A DNA stretch of 64,000 bases, from positions 124,001-188,000 of the forward strand of contig CABUVL010000001.1 in the NCBI GenBank assembly GCA_902495005.1, in the 5' to 3' direction. Positions within the stretch are counted from its first letter, which is position 1. Each line of letters starts with the position of its first letter. Origin of the DNA: an uncultured Verrucomicrobiota bacterium (GTDB lineage: Bacteria; Verrucomicrobiota; Verrucomicrobiia; Opitutales; UBA9783). The position numbers and the translations under genes are program-made. Positions 36,198 to 45,603 of the stretch are shown piece by piece. A model generated the notes under the pieces. The model was given only the letters and a program-made list of their open reading frames with translations, made no database searches and was not told the origin of the DNA.

Positions 36198-37307
36198 ATG
36201 AAACACAATACCTTGTATACAATCAGTACCATTATGTTGCTTTTGGCCGGGTGCCAAACGACAAAGGTGGGCCCCCGCGCGTTGAAGACGTCTCATCGGG
36301 CATACAGTCAAGCTTTAGGTTCAAGCTTTGACGAAGCGTTGTTAACTAACATCGTACGTTTGCGCTATCGTGATAATCCTATATTCGTTGAATACAATAC
36401 AATTACTCAAAACACCAAGGCGAGTGGCGGATTTTCGCTTGATTTTTCGAAGACTTTCTTGGGTAAACCTTCGGGAGGTAATTACGTTGGTACGAGTAAG
36501 GCTGCGGGTAGTATCAGTGGTGAGGACGGTTCTACCATTGTCTTAAAGCCTTTAACCGATGCAGAATTCATTCGTAAGCTCATGACTTCGATTCAAGTCC
36601 CGATTGTTGTCTCTATGATTCAATCCGGCTGGCGTGCTGATCGTATTTTCAATTTGTGTATTGAACGTGTGAACAACTTGTACAACGCGCCTACCGCCAG
36701 TGGACCGACACCTGCCTATGCGCCGGAATATAAAAAGTTTTACCGTTTCACCGAAATATTACGTACATTGCAACGTAATGACTTAATTAATTTCGGCGAA
36801 CAACCTTCTGTCAATTTCGCAAGTTTAATGTTGGGTATTGTTCCAGCTCCCGCCTTTGATAAGGAAATTCGCGAGTTTAAATCTTTGGCAAATCTTGATC
36901 CTAATTCCAACCTCTTTAAGTTTATGTCAAATTTCTTGGAAATGGGACCGAAAAAATTAACTTTGCGTACCCGTTCCTTATTGGGCATTTTGTACTTCCT
37001 ATCTCAAGGTGTGGAAGTCCCGGCCAGCGATGAACAGGCAGGTTTGGTTACCGTTACGAAGAACTTGGATGGCTCAAAATTTGATTGGAATCTCATTTCA
37101 ACTCGTTTCTTAACGGTTAAATGCTGTACGACTAAGTTAAAGCCTGCGGACGCTTATGTGGCCTGCTATTATCGGAACAAGTGGTTCTACATCGCCGATA
37201 ATGACTTGGAGTCTAAAACAAGCTTCATGCTGCTCAATCAAATCTTTACATTACAGGCTTCCCGTTTCAGCAAAACAGAGCCTGTTCTCGTGCTGTCCGG
37301 CAACTAA
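36198..37307 (+). CDS. Conserved lipoprotein of unknown function
   Basis: From ATG 36198 the protein reads MKHNTLYTISTIMLLLAGCQ, a lipoprotein signal with lipobox LLAGC. The mature part contains AYSQALGSSFDEALLTNIVR followed by LRYRDNPIFVEYN, a pattern I associate with a widespread uncharacterised family of bacterial lipoproteins, and an ILYFLSQGVEVP helix plus a C-terminal region ending KTEPVLVLSG. Function unknown. Its own terminator follows, directly before the initiator tRNA gene that hosts the island. Confidence 0.75.
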   Translation: MKHNTLYTISTIMLLLAGCQTTKVGPRALKTSHRAYSQALGSSFDEALLTNIVRLRYRDNPIFVEYNTITQNTKASGGFSLDFSKTFLGKPSGGNYVGTSKAAGSISGEDGSTIVLKPLTDAEFIRKLMTSIQVPIVVSMIQSGWRADRIFNLCIERVNNLYNAPTASGPTPAYAPEYKKFYRFTEILRTLQRNDLINFGEQPSVNFASLMLGIVPAPAFDKEIREFKSLANLDPNSNLFKFMSNFLEMGPKKLTLRTRSLLGILYFLSQGVEVPASDEQAGLVTVTKNLDGSKFDWNLISTRFLTVKCCTTKLKPADAYVACYYRNKWFYIADNDLESKTSFMLLNQIFTLQASRFSKTEPVLVLSGN

Positions 37308-37341
37308 TTTTAACATACTGAATTCATAAAAACATTAAAAG

Positions 37342-37378
37342 CTTCTCGTTTGTTCTTGACAAACGGGGAGTTTTTTTT
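37342..37378 (+). terminator. Rho-independent terminator after lipoprotein gene
   Basis: CTTCTCGTTTGT (37342-37353) pairs with ACAAACGGGGAG (37359-37370), including two G-U pairs, around a TCTTG loop, then eight T. The next gene is the tRNA 25 bases further. Confidence 0.9.
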
Positions 37379-37402
37379 GACCTTAAGAATATCAGCAGTA
37401 GA

Positions 37403-37481
<79 letters not shown>

Positions 37482-37527
37482 GTTTATGCGGGATAGCGTA
37501 AGTTGGCTTTTGTGCGTATTATTTCTG

Positions 37528-37549
37528 TTGCAACCCTATTGCAACCTTT
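37528..37549 (+). repeat. TTGCAACC-type repeat, left copy (possible integrase arm site)
   Basis: TTGCAACCCTATTGCAACCT plus two T. The same 22 bases occur at 54084-54105 in the same orientation. Each copy holds two TTGCAACC units 11 bases apart. Lying 47 bases inside the left attachment core, and between integrase and core at the other end, they fit arm-type sites bound by the integrase N-terminal domain. Confidence 0.7.
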
Positions 37550-37744
37550 CAGGTAAAAATTTGTCAAAGTATATCTAGTGAGATAAGGTTTTTATGTTGC
37601 TTTTGAAAAACAACAAAATTTTTTCGAGAGCTTATAAAAAAGGTTACAGATTTCAGCAAACGTCTCCTCAAGAATATCTATCCTTAAGTTAGGTACATAT
37701 TCTGAAAATTTTCCGCAGTGGAAATTGCACGATTGATTATTGGG

Positions 37745-37846
37745 TGTGACAACCGTGACAGTCGTCAAAAACGCCCTCCAGTCCGCATAAACACTAGCGA
37801 ACCACTGTCACAAAACAAAATGTGACAGTTTGTGACAGTTGGGACA
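37745..37846 (+). repeat. 102-bp TGTGACA-box element, copy 1
   Basis: Begins TGTGACAACCGTGACAG, then a spacer with CAAAAACGCC and ATAAACACT, then CTGTCACAAAACAAAATGTG forming an inverted repeat with the next box, then tandem TGTGACAGTT units. Same length and box layout as copies at 39712-39813 and 48621-48722. The last box is changed to GGGACA here. It lies 357 bases before the Sel1 gene. Confidence 0.85.
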
Positions 37847-37927
37847 AGAATTGGTCTAATTTCTTGGTGAAGAGTATTTACAGCAAGTTCTGTAAGCAAA
37901 ATTTATGAATAAACCGGGACACGATAT

Positions 37928-38092
37928 TTGACACCAAAAGAGCTGACGCCCCATTATTCAGAGAAAACACTTGATGGATTGATGATTCATACGGGCGGCT
38001 TGGAAACATATGATGGACTCATCCTTAACGGCTATAAGCATTATCCGTGGAGCATAGCGAAAACAACAATGCAAAATTTGTCTTGTATTTAA
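37928..38092 (+). pseudogene. Possible gene fragment
   Basis: A 54-codon frame from a TTG (LTPKELTPHYSEKTLDGLMI and then HTGGLETYDGL, ILNGYKHYPWSIAKTT) has protein-like composition but no ATG, ribosome binding site or recognisable family. It may be the tail of a gene lost from the island. Confidence 0.3.
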
Positions 38093-38202
38093 AAAAAAGT
38101 GAATGTAGATTTAACTGTAGAAACGATAACTTAGTCCTTTTTATTAAATAGATATTGGGGTGAAAGATTTGTCTAGAACTTTTGCTTATATAGGAAAACC
38201 TG

Positions 38203-39564
38203 ATGACTATTAGTAGTATAGAAGAGCTAGAACAAAAAGTTGAAAAAAATAAAGATTCTGTTACTGAGAGTGACTTAGATGAATTGCAGCAGGCTGCTCT
38301 TAGTGGGAACTATGAGGCTGCATATGTTCTTGCCGGTTTTTACGTTCAAGGTAATAAGGATATCCATTATAACGACGAGTTGAACCTTAAGTGGCTGATT
38401 TTCTCCGCAGAAAATGGTTATCCTCCTGCTATGTTCATGTTATATAACATTTACAGTGGCAAATACAATGGTCTGGGAAATATGCCGAACGCCCCTGAAA
38501 AGGCTTGGGAGTGGCTCAACAAGAGTTTCGATGCTGGTTTTGTTTTAGCCAAAAGAGAACTTGGAAATTGTTATCGTAAAGGCGTAATTGTCGATAAGGA
38601 TTCAGAAAAAGCATACGCATATTATTACGATGCAATGGAAGATGGAGATATTCCCTCTATTATATCTCTTGCTGAAATGTTTGAGGACGGTGATGGGGTT
38701 GATAAAAGCGATACCGCTGCATTTACGTTGTACGAAATTGCCGCAAAGGCCAAAGATGCTTACTCTCAAAGCATTTTAGGCGATAAGTACTACCATGGTA
38801 TCGGTACAGAGAAAAATTTGCAGCTTGCATATGAATGGTGGGTAAAATCAGCAGAGCAAGAATTTCCATTTGCTATGCTTCATCTCGGATTAATGTATGC
38901 ATGTGGTGAGTATGTAAAACAGAATTATAAAAAAGCGGTTGAATGGTTTGAAAAATCTGCCAATCTTGGGTTAGATCAGGCGCAATATGAGCTTGCTTTT
39001 ATGTATCACGAAGGGCTAGGAATAGAACAAGATCTGGAGAAATTCCTAGAGTGGTGCAAGAAGGCTGCAGAAAATGGAAATGCTGATGCTCAACGAGTTT
39101 TAGGTACTATCTACTATTGGGGGAAGGATGGTGTAATCAAAAACCTAGAGCAAGCATTTATGTGGTACACTAAAGCAGCAGAACAAAATGATATGCAGGC
39201 TCAGCATTCTTTAGGGCTGATGTATTTGCGTGGAGACTATGTGGATATTGATTACACAAAAGCCTTTGAATGGCTCATGAAATCCGCAAAGCAAGGCTAT
39301 CCCTTAGCTAAGTGTGATATAGGGATTATGTATCGCAATGGTGAAGGCGTTAAACAGGATTACAAAGAAGCTGCAAAATGGCTGATCGAAGCTGCTGAAG
39401 GTGGTGATGGTTTGGCTCAATTCCATATCGGCAAAATGTATGTTCAGGGTAATGGTGTTGAGAAGGATTTCAGCAAAGCGCTTGAATGGTTTGAAAAAGC
39501 GCATGAAAATGGCGTAAAAGAAGCTGATGAATTTATCTGCTATTTTGAGAGAACACTTAGATAA
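38203..39564 (+). CDS. Sel1-repeat protein
   Basis: 453 residues, made of about eleven Sel1-like (TPR-related) repeats of 36 residues, e.g. AMLHLGLMYACGEYVKQNYK followed by KAVEWFEKSANLG, and AQYELAFMYHEGLGIEQDLE. No signal peptide. Sel1 proteins act as scaffolds; in host-associated bacteria some are effectors. AGGA 7 bases before ATG 38203 is a plausible ribosome binding site. It is flanked by two same-orientation 102-bp elements and is AT-rich relative to the core genes. Island cargo, function unknown. Confidence 0.88.
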   Translation: MTISSIEELEQKVEKNKDSVTESDLDELQQAALSGNYEAAYVLAGFYVQGNKDIHYNDELNLKWLIFSAENGYPPAMFMLYNIYSGKYNGLGNMPNAPEKAWEWLNKSFDAGFVLAKRELGNCYRKGVIVDKDSEKAYAYYYDAMEDGDIPSIISLAEMFEDGDGVDKSDTAAFTLYEIAAKAKDAYSQSILGDKYYHGIGTEKNLQLAYEWWVKSAEQEFPFAMLHLGLMYACGEYVKQNYKKAVEWFEKSANLGLDQAQYELAFMYHEGLGIEQDLEKFLEWCKKAAENGNADAQRVLGTIYYWGKDGVIKNLEQAFMWYTKAAEQNDMQAQHSLGLMYLRGDYVDIDYTKAFEWLMKSAKQGYPLAKCDIGIMYRNGEGVKQDYKEAAKWLIEAAEGGDGLAQFHIGKMYVQGNGVEKDFSKALEWFEKAHENGVKEADEFICYFERTLR

Positions 39565-39711
39565 GAAAAAATCATTGTGGCAGAAGATAAATCTAAATTA
39601 ATGAGGAGATTTATATGAGCAATGATTGAGTATTCCTTTTTGTTTGAAGGGACATTTGTGAAATTGCAAAAATGTTTAATTCTTGAAGATTTTTTGTGAT
39701 GAAACTTTTCC

Positions 39712-39813
39712 TGTGACAATTGTGACAGCCTTCAAAAACGCCTTCCATGCCCGATAAACACTCACAAAACGCTGTCACAAAATAAAATGTGACAGTTTGT
39801 GACAGTTGTGACA
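39712..39813 (+). repeat. 102-bp TGTGACA-box element, copy 2
   Basis: TGTGACAATTGTGACAGCC, spacer with TTCAAAAACGCC and GATAAACACT, then GCTGTCACAAAATAAAATGT and tandem TGTGACAG boxes ending TTGTGACA. It is the best conserved of the three copies and lies 60 bases before the stop of the convergent helicase gene. Confidence 0.87.
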
Positions 39814-39873
39814 AAAAAGGTTAAAGAGGGCATAAAATGATCGGTATACCTCTTTTTATGGCATTCTCTCGTC

Positions 39874-42800
39874 TTAGTTGTGTCTTACGATACAAGCCTG
39901 TTTAACGGATTTCATTTCGGAGAAAAGCTTGGCGAGATCCTTTTCGAGGGTGTCGTTCTTGATGGATTTTAGGGCATCCCACTGGCGCAGGTTATGTTTT
40001 GTAATGCTGACCGTGCGATCAAATCCGAGGATGTATGCAGTGGCAATTCGATAGATAATCTCGGTAGGGGCTAGTCCGTAGACTTGATGTTCGAAGATAT
40101 GTCGTAAGCGTGCCTGTTTGTCGGGGAAGAGGGATTTGATTTTTTGGCTATTATACAAACGTTTTACGATTTCGGTGATATAAAGACCGGATTTCATGTA
40201 TAGATCGATGAAGGTCTTGGTGGGATCATCGAAGCAACCGGGGCATTCCTTTTCTAAATTATCCACCATTTCCTGAACCAGCTTTTTCGGCGTAAAAATT
40301 TGGTTTGTTTTTTGAGGCGGAATGTAGTCGAAAATATCTTCCTTTGCAACGTCTTCGAAATAATTGGCTAAACGTAGTTTCAAAGCCAAAAATTCCTGAA
40401 CAGAATCGTTGAAGACGATAGGATCGAAGAAATGACCTTCGAAGTGGGCCATCAAACCGGTAGATTCGTTGATAAAGTCGCCTCCGTCACGCAACATTCT
40501 GAATTGGTCGAGCGTGATAGACGTGACTTCCTTGAATACCGGAGCGGGTGCAATCGTATCGAAATTTTCTAATTTCGTTTCCTTGGTGCCGTAAGCCATT
40601 AAAAAAGACGGAATTGTTCGGCAAAATCCACGCAAATAGTCGCGGGTTGTATCTTCACAAACTTTTTTCTCTTTTTGACATCTGTTGGCTTCGGTTTCTT
40701 GAATGAGCGTTTTTTCTGCTTCTCTTACCAAAGTTTCCGTTTGAGCATGAACGCTATCAAAGAGAGATTGTTTTGCTAATTCGATTTCATAATCGTATTT
40801 TTTGTTGATAGCCTTTTTCGCATCTGTGGTTGTTGCTTGCGCTAAGGCTTCCTTACGCTTATGTTCTAGCTTGTTACGTTTTATCGTAAACTCTCCGCAA
40901 GCTTTTCCCAAAAGGTCTTCTGTTCGGTCATTGATCTTCTTTAAGGCTGCATTTTGTATTGATTTCGTTAGGTCTTTTCCAAAACTTTCTTTAGCTTTTT
41001 CAAGGAGAGGCGCAATGACCGTGATACGAATCTTACGTTTCAAAATTTCTAACGGCCTGGACACCGCATTCGAAGCGATTTCTGAAAATGCTTCCTCTAT
41101 CGCTTTCTCAGCGGTACGGTACATTTTATCGCCTAAAATGGATTTGTGCTGACCAACAACTATTTCATCGGGCAACTCGACTTCGCCATCCTCATTGATA
41201 TGCAACTTATCCTTTGTTTTTGCATCTATCGGTAAAGGTTCTTTGGCGGGATTGAGCTTGGTGATGATGTCACGTATTTCTTTCGGCGCGCTGAAAATAT
41301 TGCCGATGTTTTGGAACAAGAAGTTGCTCATGAAGCCCTGTTTTACAACTTCCCGTGCATGAATTGTGCGTGGTATGGATAGGACTTGTTCCGCATCGAG
41401 GGCGACCATTTCGCCGTCCTTATCTTCACCGTAAACCGGGAAGAAATTGATCAGTTCGCGAATGTGTTTCTTGCGTAAGGCGGTATCGCCACGTGCACGC
41501 GATGTGTCGAAGGTAAGTCCGTTCGCTAATTGTTCGAAAATAACCAATGTTCGTGCCGGATCGAAGTCGAATACGTAAGCATTTTCTTTGCGATAAAGCG
41601 AACCGTTATATTTAAATAAGCACGGATTTTGAGCGCGAAACGCGGCTTGTATGTAAAGCGAAGGGCTCTTTACGTTGCTCAACATCAAGACGGCTGTCCA
41701 TTCAGGAATCGTAATGCCGGTGGTTAATTGCCCGACGGATAGCGTAATCGTTTTAGGGTATTCCTTAATGGCTTTAACGACCTTATCATAAGATTTTTTG
41801 AGCTCATCGTTATCGACTTCAAAATCTCCGTCGGCACGCTCTTTACCGGCCGCCAAGATAATTTTGTAATCTTTAAATATAGGATGGTTTTTTAATTTCT
41901 CCTTCAAGGCTTTAGCGCTGCTAACGCGGTTCAACAGCCAAAAGGTGTGCTTTAATCCATTGCGTAATTGTGGGGTTGAAAATGGAAATTTGCTACCATG
42001 GGTTAATGCGTCCAGAAATTGATCAACCGCTTCGTCGTACTTGAAATTACCGTTTTTGTCGGTCGCAAAGAACTCGTTTAAATCGAAAGCGTATTCTTCA
42101 TTTTCGCCATTGTGGTCGAAATCGGCCCCCTCATCCAATTTCGCCTGGATCAATTCCGACATTTGATATGTATAAAGATTCAATTTCGGCAAGCTCGCAT
42201 AAGGGTTTTCACCTTCTTGCGAGTAATCCCATTCCTGCTTGGCTTTCTGTTCGTCGGCATAGGTCCAATTGTAAATCGCTTTCGTTTCGAATTTGTCATT
42301 CGCCAATGCTTTGAACGGCGTTCCGGATAAGTGTAGCGTGTATTTGCGTTTGATTTGGTCAAAAGCAACATCGGTTTTTGTGGTATCAATGGCTTCATGG
42401 GCTTCATCGATAACGAGAATGTCCCAATTAATTTCAGCGACTTCTTTCAATTTCTTATATCGTCCACCAAAATAAATGGAGCCCTTTAAATCCTGCAGCG
42501 AAATAAACTCGATATAGCCTTGTGCGTCGGTAGGGAGATCTTTACGCGCAATAACGTGCGGTTTATCTTCTAATGCCTCTACAGAGCTGAGGAAATAATA
42601 CCCCGAGTCGGTCCCTAAATATTTTACGTAGTCGTCATACCAAGAATTGGCAATAGCCGGCCGATTGGTGACAATAAGTACGGTTTTGGCATCCAACCTT
42701 TTACATAAATCGTACGTCGCAAGGGTCTTGCCAAAGCGTGGCTTTGCATTCCATAAAAACTCTGGGCTTTTGTCGCGATTCGCCAAAAAATACTGCCGTG

Positions 42801-43251
42801 TCTGTTCAACTGCACGATCTTGTTCTTTTCGTAATCGATATTCGAGGCAGCCCAACGTTTTTAAAATGCCACGATTCGCTTTAAAAGCTTTGAATTTCTC
42901 GTGCGCTACTTCCGGTAAAATACGAAACCATTCCGTGTTTTCCGTATGCGTCTGCCCATACTTATCTTGATACTGTGTTTTAAGGCGTTCAACGGCCTGC
43001 TTCCTCAAATAAGCGTGAAAATCTGAATCTCGAAATGTTTCACCGGAATCGTCATAAATTGCGTTTTCCCACCACTCTAAACGATATTTAACATCGGCCG
43101 TTTGTGTCTGTTGCCGTATCCGCGCATGCACATCGTCTTGTTCGGTAAATCCTATCTTTGTCCAACCATCGTGCTTGCTTATTTCAGGCGTCGTGTATGC
43201 ATAGCACTTCGGCGTAACTTTTTTTGTAGGATCTATGTTTATGGTGGTCAT
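39874..43251 (-). CDS. GIY-YIG/DEAH helicase restriction protein with C-terminal methylase-like segment
   Basis: 1125 residues. The N terminus (CYAYTTPEISKHDGWTKIGF, then ARIRQQ) resembles a GIY-YIG nuclease of the T5orf172/Mug113 kind. A superfamily 2 helicase follows: Walker A-like NAKPRFGKTLA (about 168-178), VIDEAHEA (about 280-287), HLSGTPF and QAAFRAQNP. A Lys/Glu-rich coiled region spans about 700-870. The last 200 residues contain NQIFTPKKLVQEMVD and FIDLYMKSGLYITEIVKRLY, which read as adenine-methylase motifs X and I but with no NPPY afterwards. It is the third gene of a three-gene set and starts 2 bases after the NPPY protein. Likely the ATP-dependent cutting/translocating subunit. 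Confidence 0.82.
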   Translation of the reverse strand: MTTINIDPTKKVTPKCYAYTTPEISKHDGWTKIGFTEQDDVHARIRQQTQTADVKYRLEWWENAIYDDSGETFRDSDFHAYLRKQAVERLKTQYQDKYGQTHTENTEWFRILPEVAHEKFKAFKANRGILKTLGCLEYRLRKEQDRAVEQTRQYFLANRDKSPEFLWNAKPRFGKTLATYDLCKRLDAKTVLIVTNRPAIANSWYDDYVKYLGTDSGYYFLSSVEALEDKPHVIARKDLPTDAQGYIEFISLQDLKGSIYFGGRYKKLKEVAEINWDILVIDEAHEAIDTTKTDVAFDQIKRKYTLHLSGTPFKALANDKFETKAIYNWTYADEQKAKQEWDYSQEGENPYASLPKLNLYTYQMSELIQAKLDEGADFDHNGENEEYAFDLNEFFATDKNGNFKYDEAVDQFLDALTHGSKFPFSTPQLRNGLKHTFWLLNRVSSAKALKEKLKNHPIFKDYKIILAAGKERADGDFEVDNDELKKSYDKVVKAIKEYPKTITLSVGQLTTGITIPEWTAVLMLSNVKSPSLYIQAAFRAQNPCLFKYNGSLYRKENAYVFDFDPARTLVIFEQLANGLTFDTSRARGDTALRKKHIRELINFFPVYGEDKDGEMVALDAEQVLSIPRTIHAREVVKQGFMSNFLFQNIGNIFSAPKEIRDIITKLNPAKEPLPIDAKTKDKLHINEDGEVELPDEIVVGQHKSILGDKMYRTAEKAIEEAFSEIASNAVSRPLEILKRKIRITVIAPLLEKAKESFGKDLTKSIQNAALKKINDRTEDLLGKACGEFTIKRNKLEHKRKEALAQATTTDAKKAINKKYDYEIELAKQSLFDSVHAQTETLVREAEKTLIQETEANRCQKEKKVCEDTTRDYLRGFCRTIPSFLMAYGTKETKLENFDTIAPAPVFKEVTSITLDQFRMLRDGGDFINESTGLMAHFEGHFFDPIVFNDSVQEFLALKLRLANYFEDVAKEDIFDYIPPQKTNQIFTPKKLVQEMVDNLEKECPGCFDDPTKTFIDLYMKSGLYITEIVKRLYNSQKIKSLFPDKQARLRHIFEHQVYGLAPTEIIYRIATAYILGFDRTVSITKHNLRQWDALKSIKNDTLEKDLAKLFSEMKSVKQACIVRHN

Positions 43252-43253
43252 GA

Positions 43254-44282
43254 TTATTCCATTGCTTTAACATGCGTTTCGATAAAATCGATTTCGTCTT
43301 TATCTAAGCCATACTTCTTATAAAGTTGTAAATCGATTTCGTGTACCGTTGTATTCCAATTAATATCCGATGCTTCTGTAAAATCTTGAAGCGGAACGTA
43401 TTGCCATTTTTCGGGAGGATTATCCTGCGTTATTTTTAAAACCCCCAACAATACTCGAGCGAATTTGGATTTCACATATTTCAGGGTGTTTTCAGCCTCA
43501 TTTCGCGTTTTGAAGGCTCCTATGCTCAAAAAAGTCTGCGTATGCCCAATAAGCGGAGTGCCAATAAGCGGAGTGCTCAAAACTTCACCTATAGCTCCTG
43601 AGCCATTTGATTTTGGAATAATCACTTTATATTTGTAATAGTTATCGGGTACATCGATGTATTTTAGTTTGATATATTTATAAACACGCTCATTTTTTTG
43701 TCTTCCTAACAAGCAACAATATTCCTCACCATCGTTCGGCTTTTTATCGAAAAATAAATTAGGTAATGAATCAAAAATATTGGTTTCCAAATTTTTCGAA
43801 CAATTTAATCTCTTTACCAGATCAGGATATTCTTCAAATAAACTTTCCTGCAACATATAAGAAGATCGTGGGTATACAATAGTACTAAAGCTTATATACT
43901 TATAATTTTTGAGCCTATTTACTATTGAGTTTAGTTCTTTGTAAGCCGTAAAAACACCAATCCTTCCAAAATATTCGAATCTATTTCTGAAACTTATAGC
44001 CAATCCGCCTTTTATATCTGTATTGGAGAAAATTTTTTGACTAAGAGGTTCATAAGACAAAATTTTAAAATGAGGATCATTCAACATCTTACGATTCCAT
44101 TTTTTCTGTGTACTACCGGCATTAAACAAAAATCTTGCGGGATGAATGAGCTCTACAATACTTGCAACAGAACATGCTCCGTCGATAAACTTATCATAAA
44201 CGGGAGGAGCAAAATTATCGTTATTACCTATTGTGTTATCTTGGTACGGTGGATTGCCGATGCAGAAATCAAATTTTATCAT
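43254..44282 (-). CDS. Eco57I-type N6-adenine methylase subunit (NPPY protein)
   Basis: 342 residues from ATG 44282. The chosen start follows AAGGAAG with good spacing and overlaps the upstream stop as TGATG; a longer frame to 44333 is disfavoured. The N terminus MIKFDFCIGNPPYQDN carries catalytic motif IV, followed by NFAPPVYDKFIDGA, VELIHPARFLFNAGSTQKKW, FSNTDIKGGLAISFR and a C-terminal QDNPPEKWQYVPLQDF target-recognition-like part. No motif I is present within the protein, so it must work with the neighbours that carry motifs X and I. It contains a 15-bp tandem duplication (PLIGTPLIG). Confidence 0.85.
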   Translation of the reverse strand: MIKFDFCIGNPPYQDNTIGNNDNFAPPVYDKFIDGACSVASIVELIHPARFLFNAGSTQKKWNRKMLNDPHFKILSYEPLSQKIFSNTDIKGGLAISFRNRFEYFGRIGVFTAYKELNSIVNRLKNYKYISFSTIVYPRSSYMLQESLFEEYPDLVKRLNCSKNLETNIFDSLPNLFFDKKPNDGEEYCCLLGRQKNERVYKYIKLKYIDVPDNYYKYKVIIPKSNGSGAIGEVLSTPLIGTPLIGHTQTFLSIGAFKTRNEAENTLKYVKSKFARVLLGVLKITQDNPPEKWQYVPLQDFTEASDINWNTTVHEIDLQLYKKYGLDKDEIDFIETHVKAME

Positions 44283-44283
44283 C

Positions 44284-45298
44284 ACAAACTTCCTTTCAAA
44301 TCCTGATATGTAAGGATAGAATTCGTATCCCAATCTTTGATTTTACAAAATTGTAAGGAAGGTCTGTCGGTATGCTTTCCAAATAAATCCAGTTGTGTCT
44401 CTGCTTTGCTGAAAGGTACGCAATCCTTGAGTCCATCCATCTGCCAAAGATTCCAGGATATGATATCAGCGATCTGTTTTAGGGTATCTTCATCAGGTTC
44501 TTCTTGGGGGAATTTTTGCCGGTAATAATCCCGGAATGTAAGCAGTAAATTTTCTCGAGCAATAAGTAAATTATCTCCCTGAAATTCAAATCCGTAAGTG
44601 CTTTTATAGGCCTCTAAAGCCCACTTTAACCAATTCTTTTTTGAGGTGTTCTCCTTAACTACACGCAATTTGCGATCCAACACTCCGATACGCCTTTCAA
44701 TGGACAAAGGCTCGCCCGTCGTCGTATCATAGCGCGAAACCAGATACGGTGCTTCTCCGCAGGTAATCTCCAGGTAGCGCGTTTTGACATATTTCTGCCA
44801 ATCCTTGTCGCCTCCGGGGAAAGCAATTTTCCCATCGCATGGTGTCCAACTTTTATCCTGCGTTGTATTAAAAACATTCGGCCTGCCAAACCACTCTGCG
44901 TCGCAGTTGTTGTTCATTTCATTGCAAAGCCACGATGGAGTAAAAACTTCGGCCTTCTGGCGCGTCCTATTCTTCTGCTCCTCTTTCGATTTCTCCGTTC
45001 TCGGCCGAATAAGCTTCGTATACGCCCCAGTAATCTGATGTGGAAGTATTTCACATTCAGCGCGATATTGTGTGCCATACTTCACATAACTATCGCATGC
45101 CCAAAGGATATTCTTCCCAGTCGTCCTATCCTGCAACAACAACGCCAATATTTTCGGATCCAAATCGTAAATGCTTTGCTCAAGTACATCGATATCCGTC
45201 TCATCATTAAATTCCAACAACGACAGCTGATAGTGTTTCGGCTTGTTTATCCGCTTTTTAGGCGAAACGAAAGTTTTTGAGACACAAGAACAAGACAT
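44284..45298 (-). CDS. Restriction-modification methylase subunit (motif X/I protein)
   Basis: First gene of the set. The 338-residue protein has LALLLQDRTTGKNILWACDS, the motif X-like QKAEVFTPSWLCNEMNN (about 114-130) and the SAM-binding motif YLEITCGEAPYLVSRYD (about 175-191). No NPPY follows. This matches proteins often annotated as restriction endonuclease subunit M. Together with the NPPY protein it would make a complete adenine methylase in two chains. GGGAAACT precedes the ATG. The TGA stop occupies 44282-44284 and shares its last base with the next ATG. Confidence 0.82.
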
Positions 45299-45603
45299 AG
45301 TTTCCCTTACCCTTAAGAATTAAACTTGCTATACTTATATATCGGCACGTTTTTTAAAACTTACGTCGAAATTTAAAAAAAATGTTCTTTTTTTTGCAGA
45401 GTTTTTAAAATATACTTTAAAAACATTGACATTTTACAAAGTTTTTAAGTTCCATCTAAAAGTAATTGTAAAACATAGATAGCTCAAATTAGAAAAATTG
45501 ACGGCGATTTCGTCATTTTTACTTGATTTTTGACGAAATCTTAGTCCTAAAAACCTCGAGTAATCTTTTGCAATTTCCTGCCATTTGCCTGATAATAACA
45601 GAC
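45299..45603. promoter_or_regulatory. Divergent regulatory region with TGACG palindromes
   Basis: About 300 AT-rich bases between the leftward RM genes and the rightward island protein. GATTTCGTCA (45506-45515) and TGACGAAATC (45531-45540) form a perfect 10-bp inverted repeat with a 15-base spacer, and a third TGACG box at 45499-45503 pairs with CGTCA at 45511-45515. It resembles an operator or a small hairpin. The right-hand frame is open through it, but the better start is at 45604. Confidence 0.5.

Noticed and set aside
39611..39814. 67-codon leftward frame over 102-bp copy 2
   Set aside because: It is mostly the translation of the repeat element itself; the other copies do not keep this frame.
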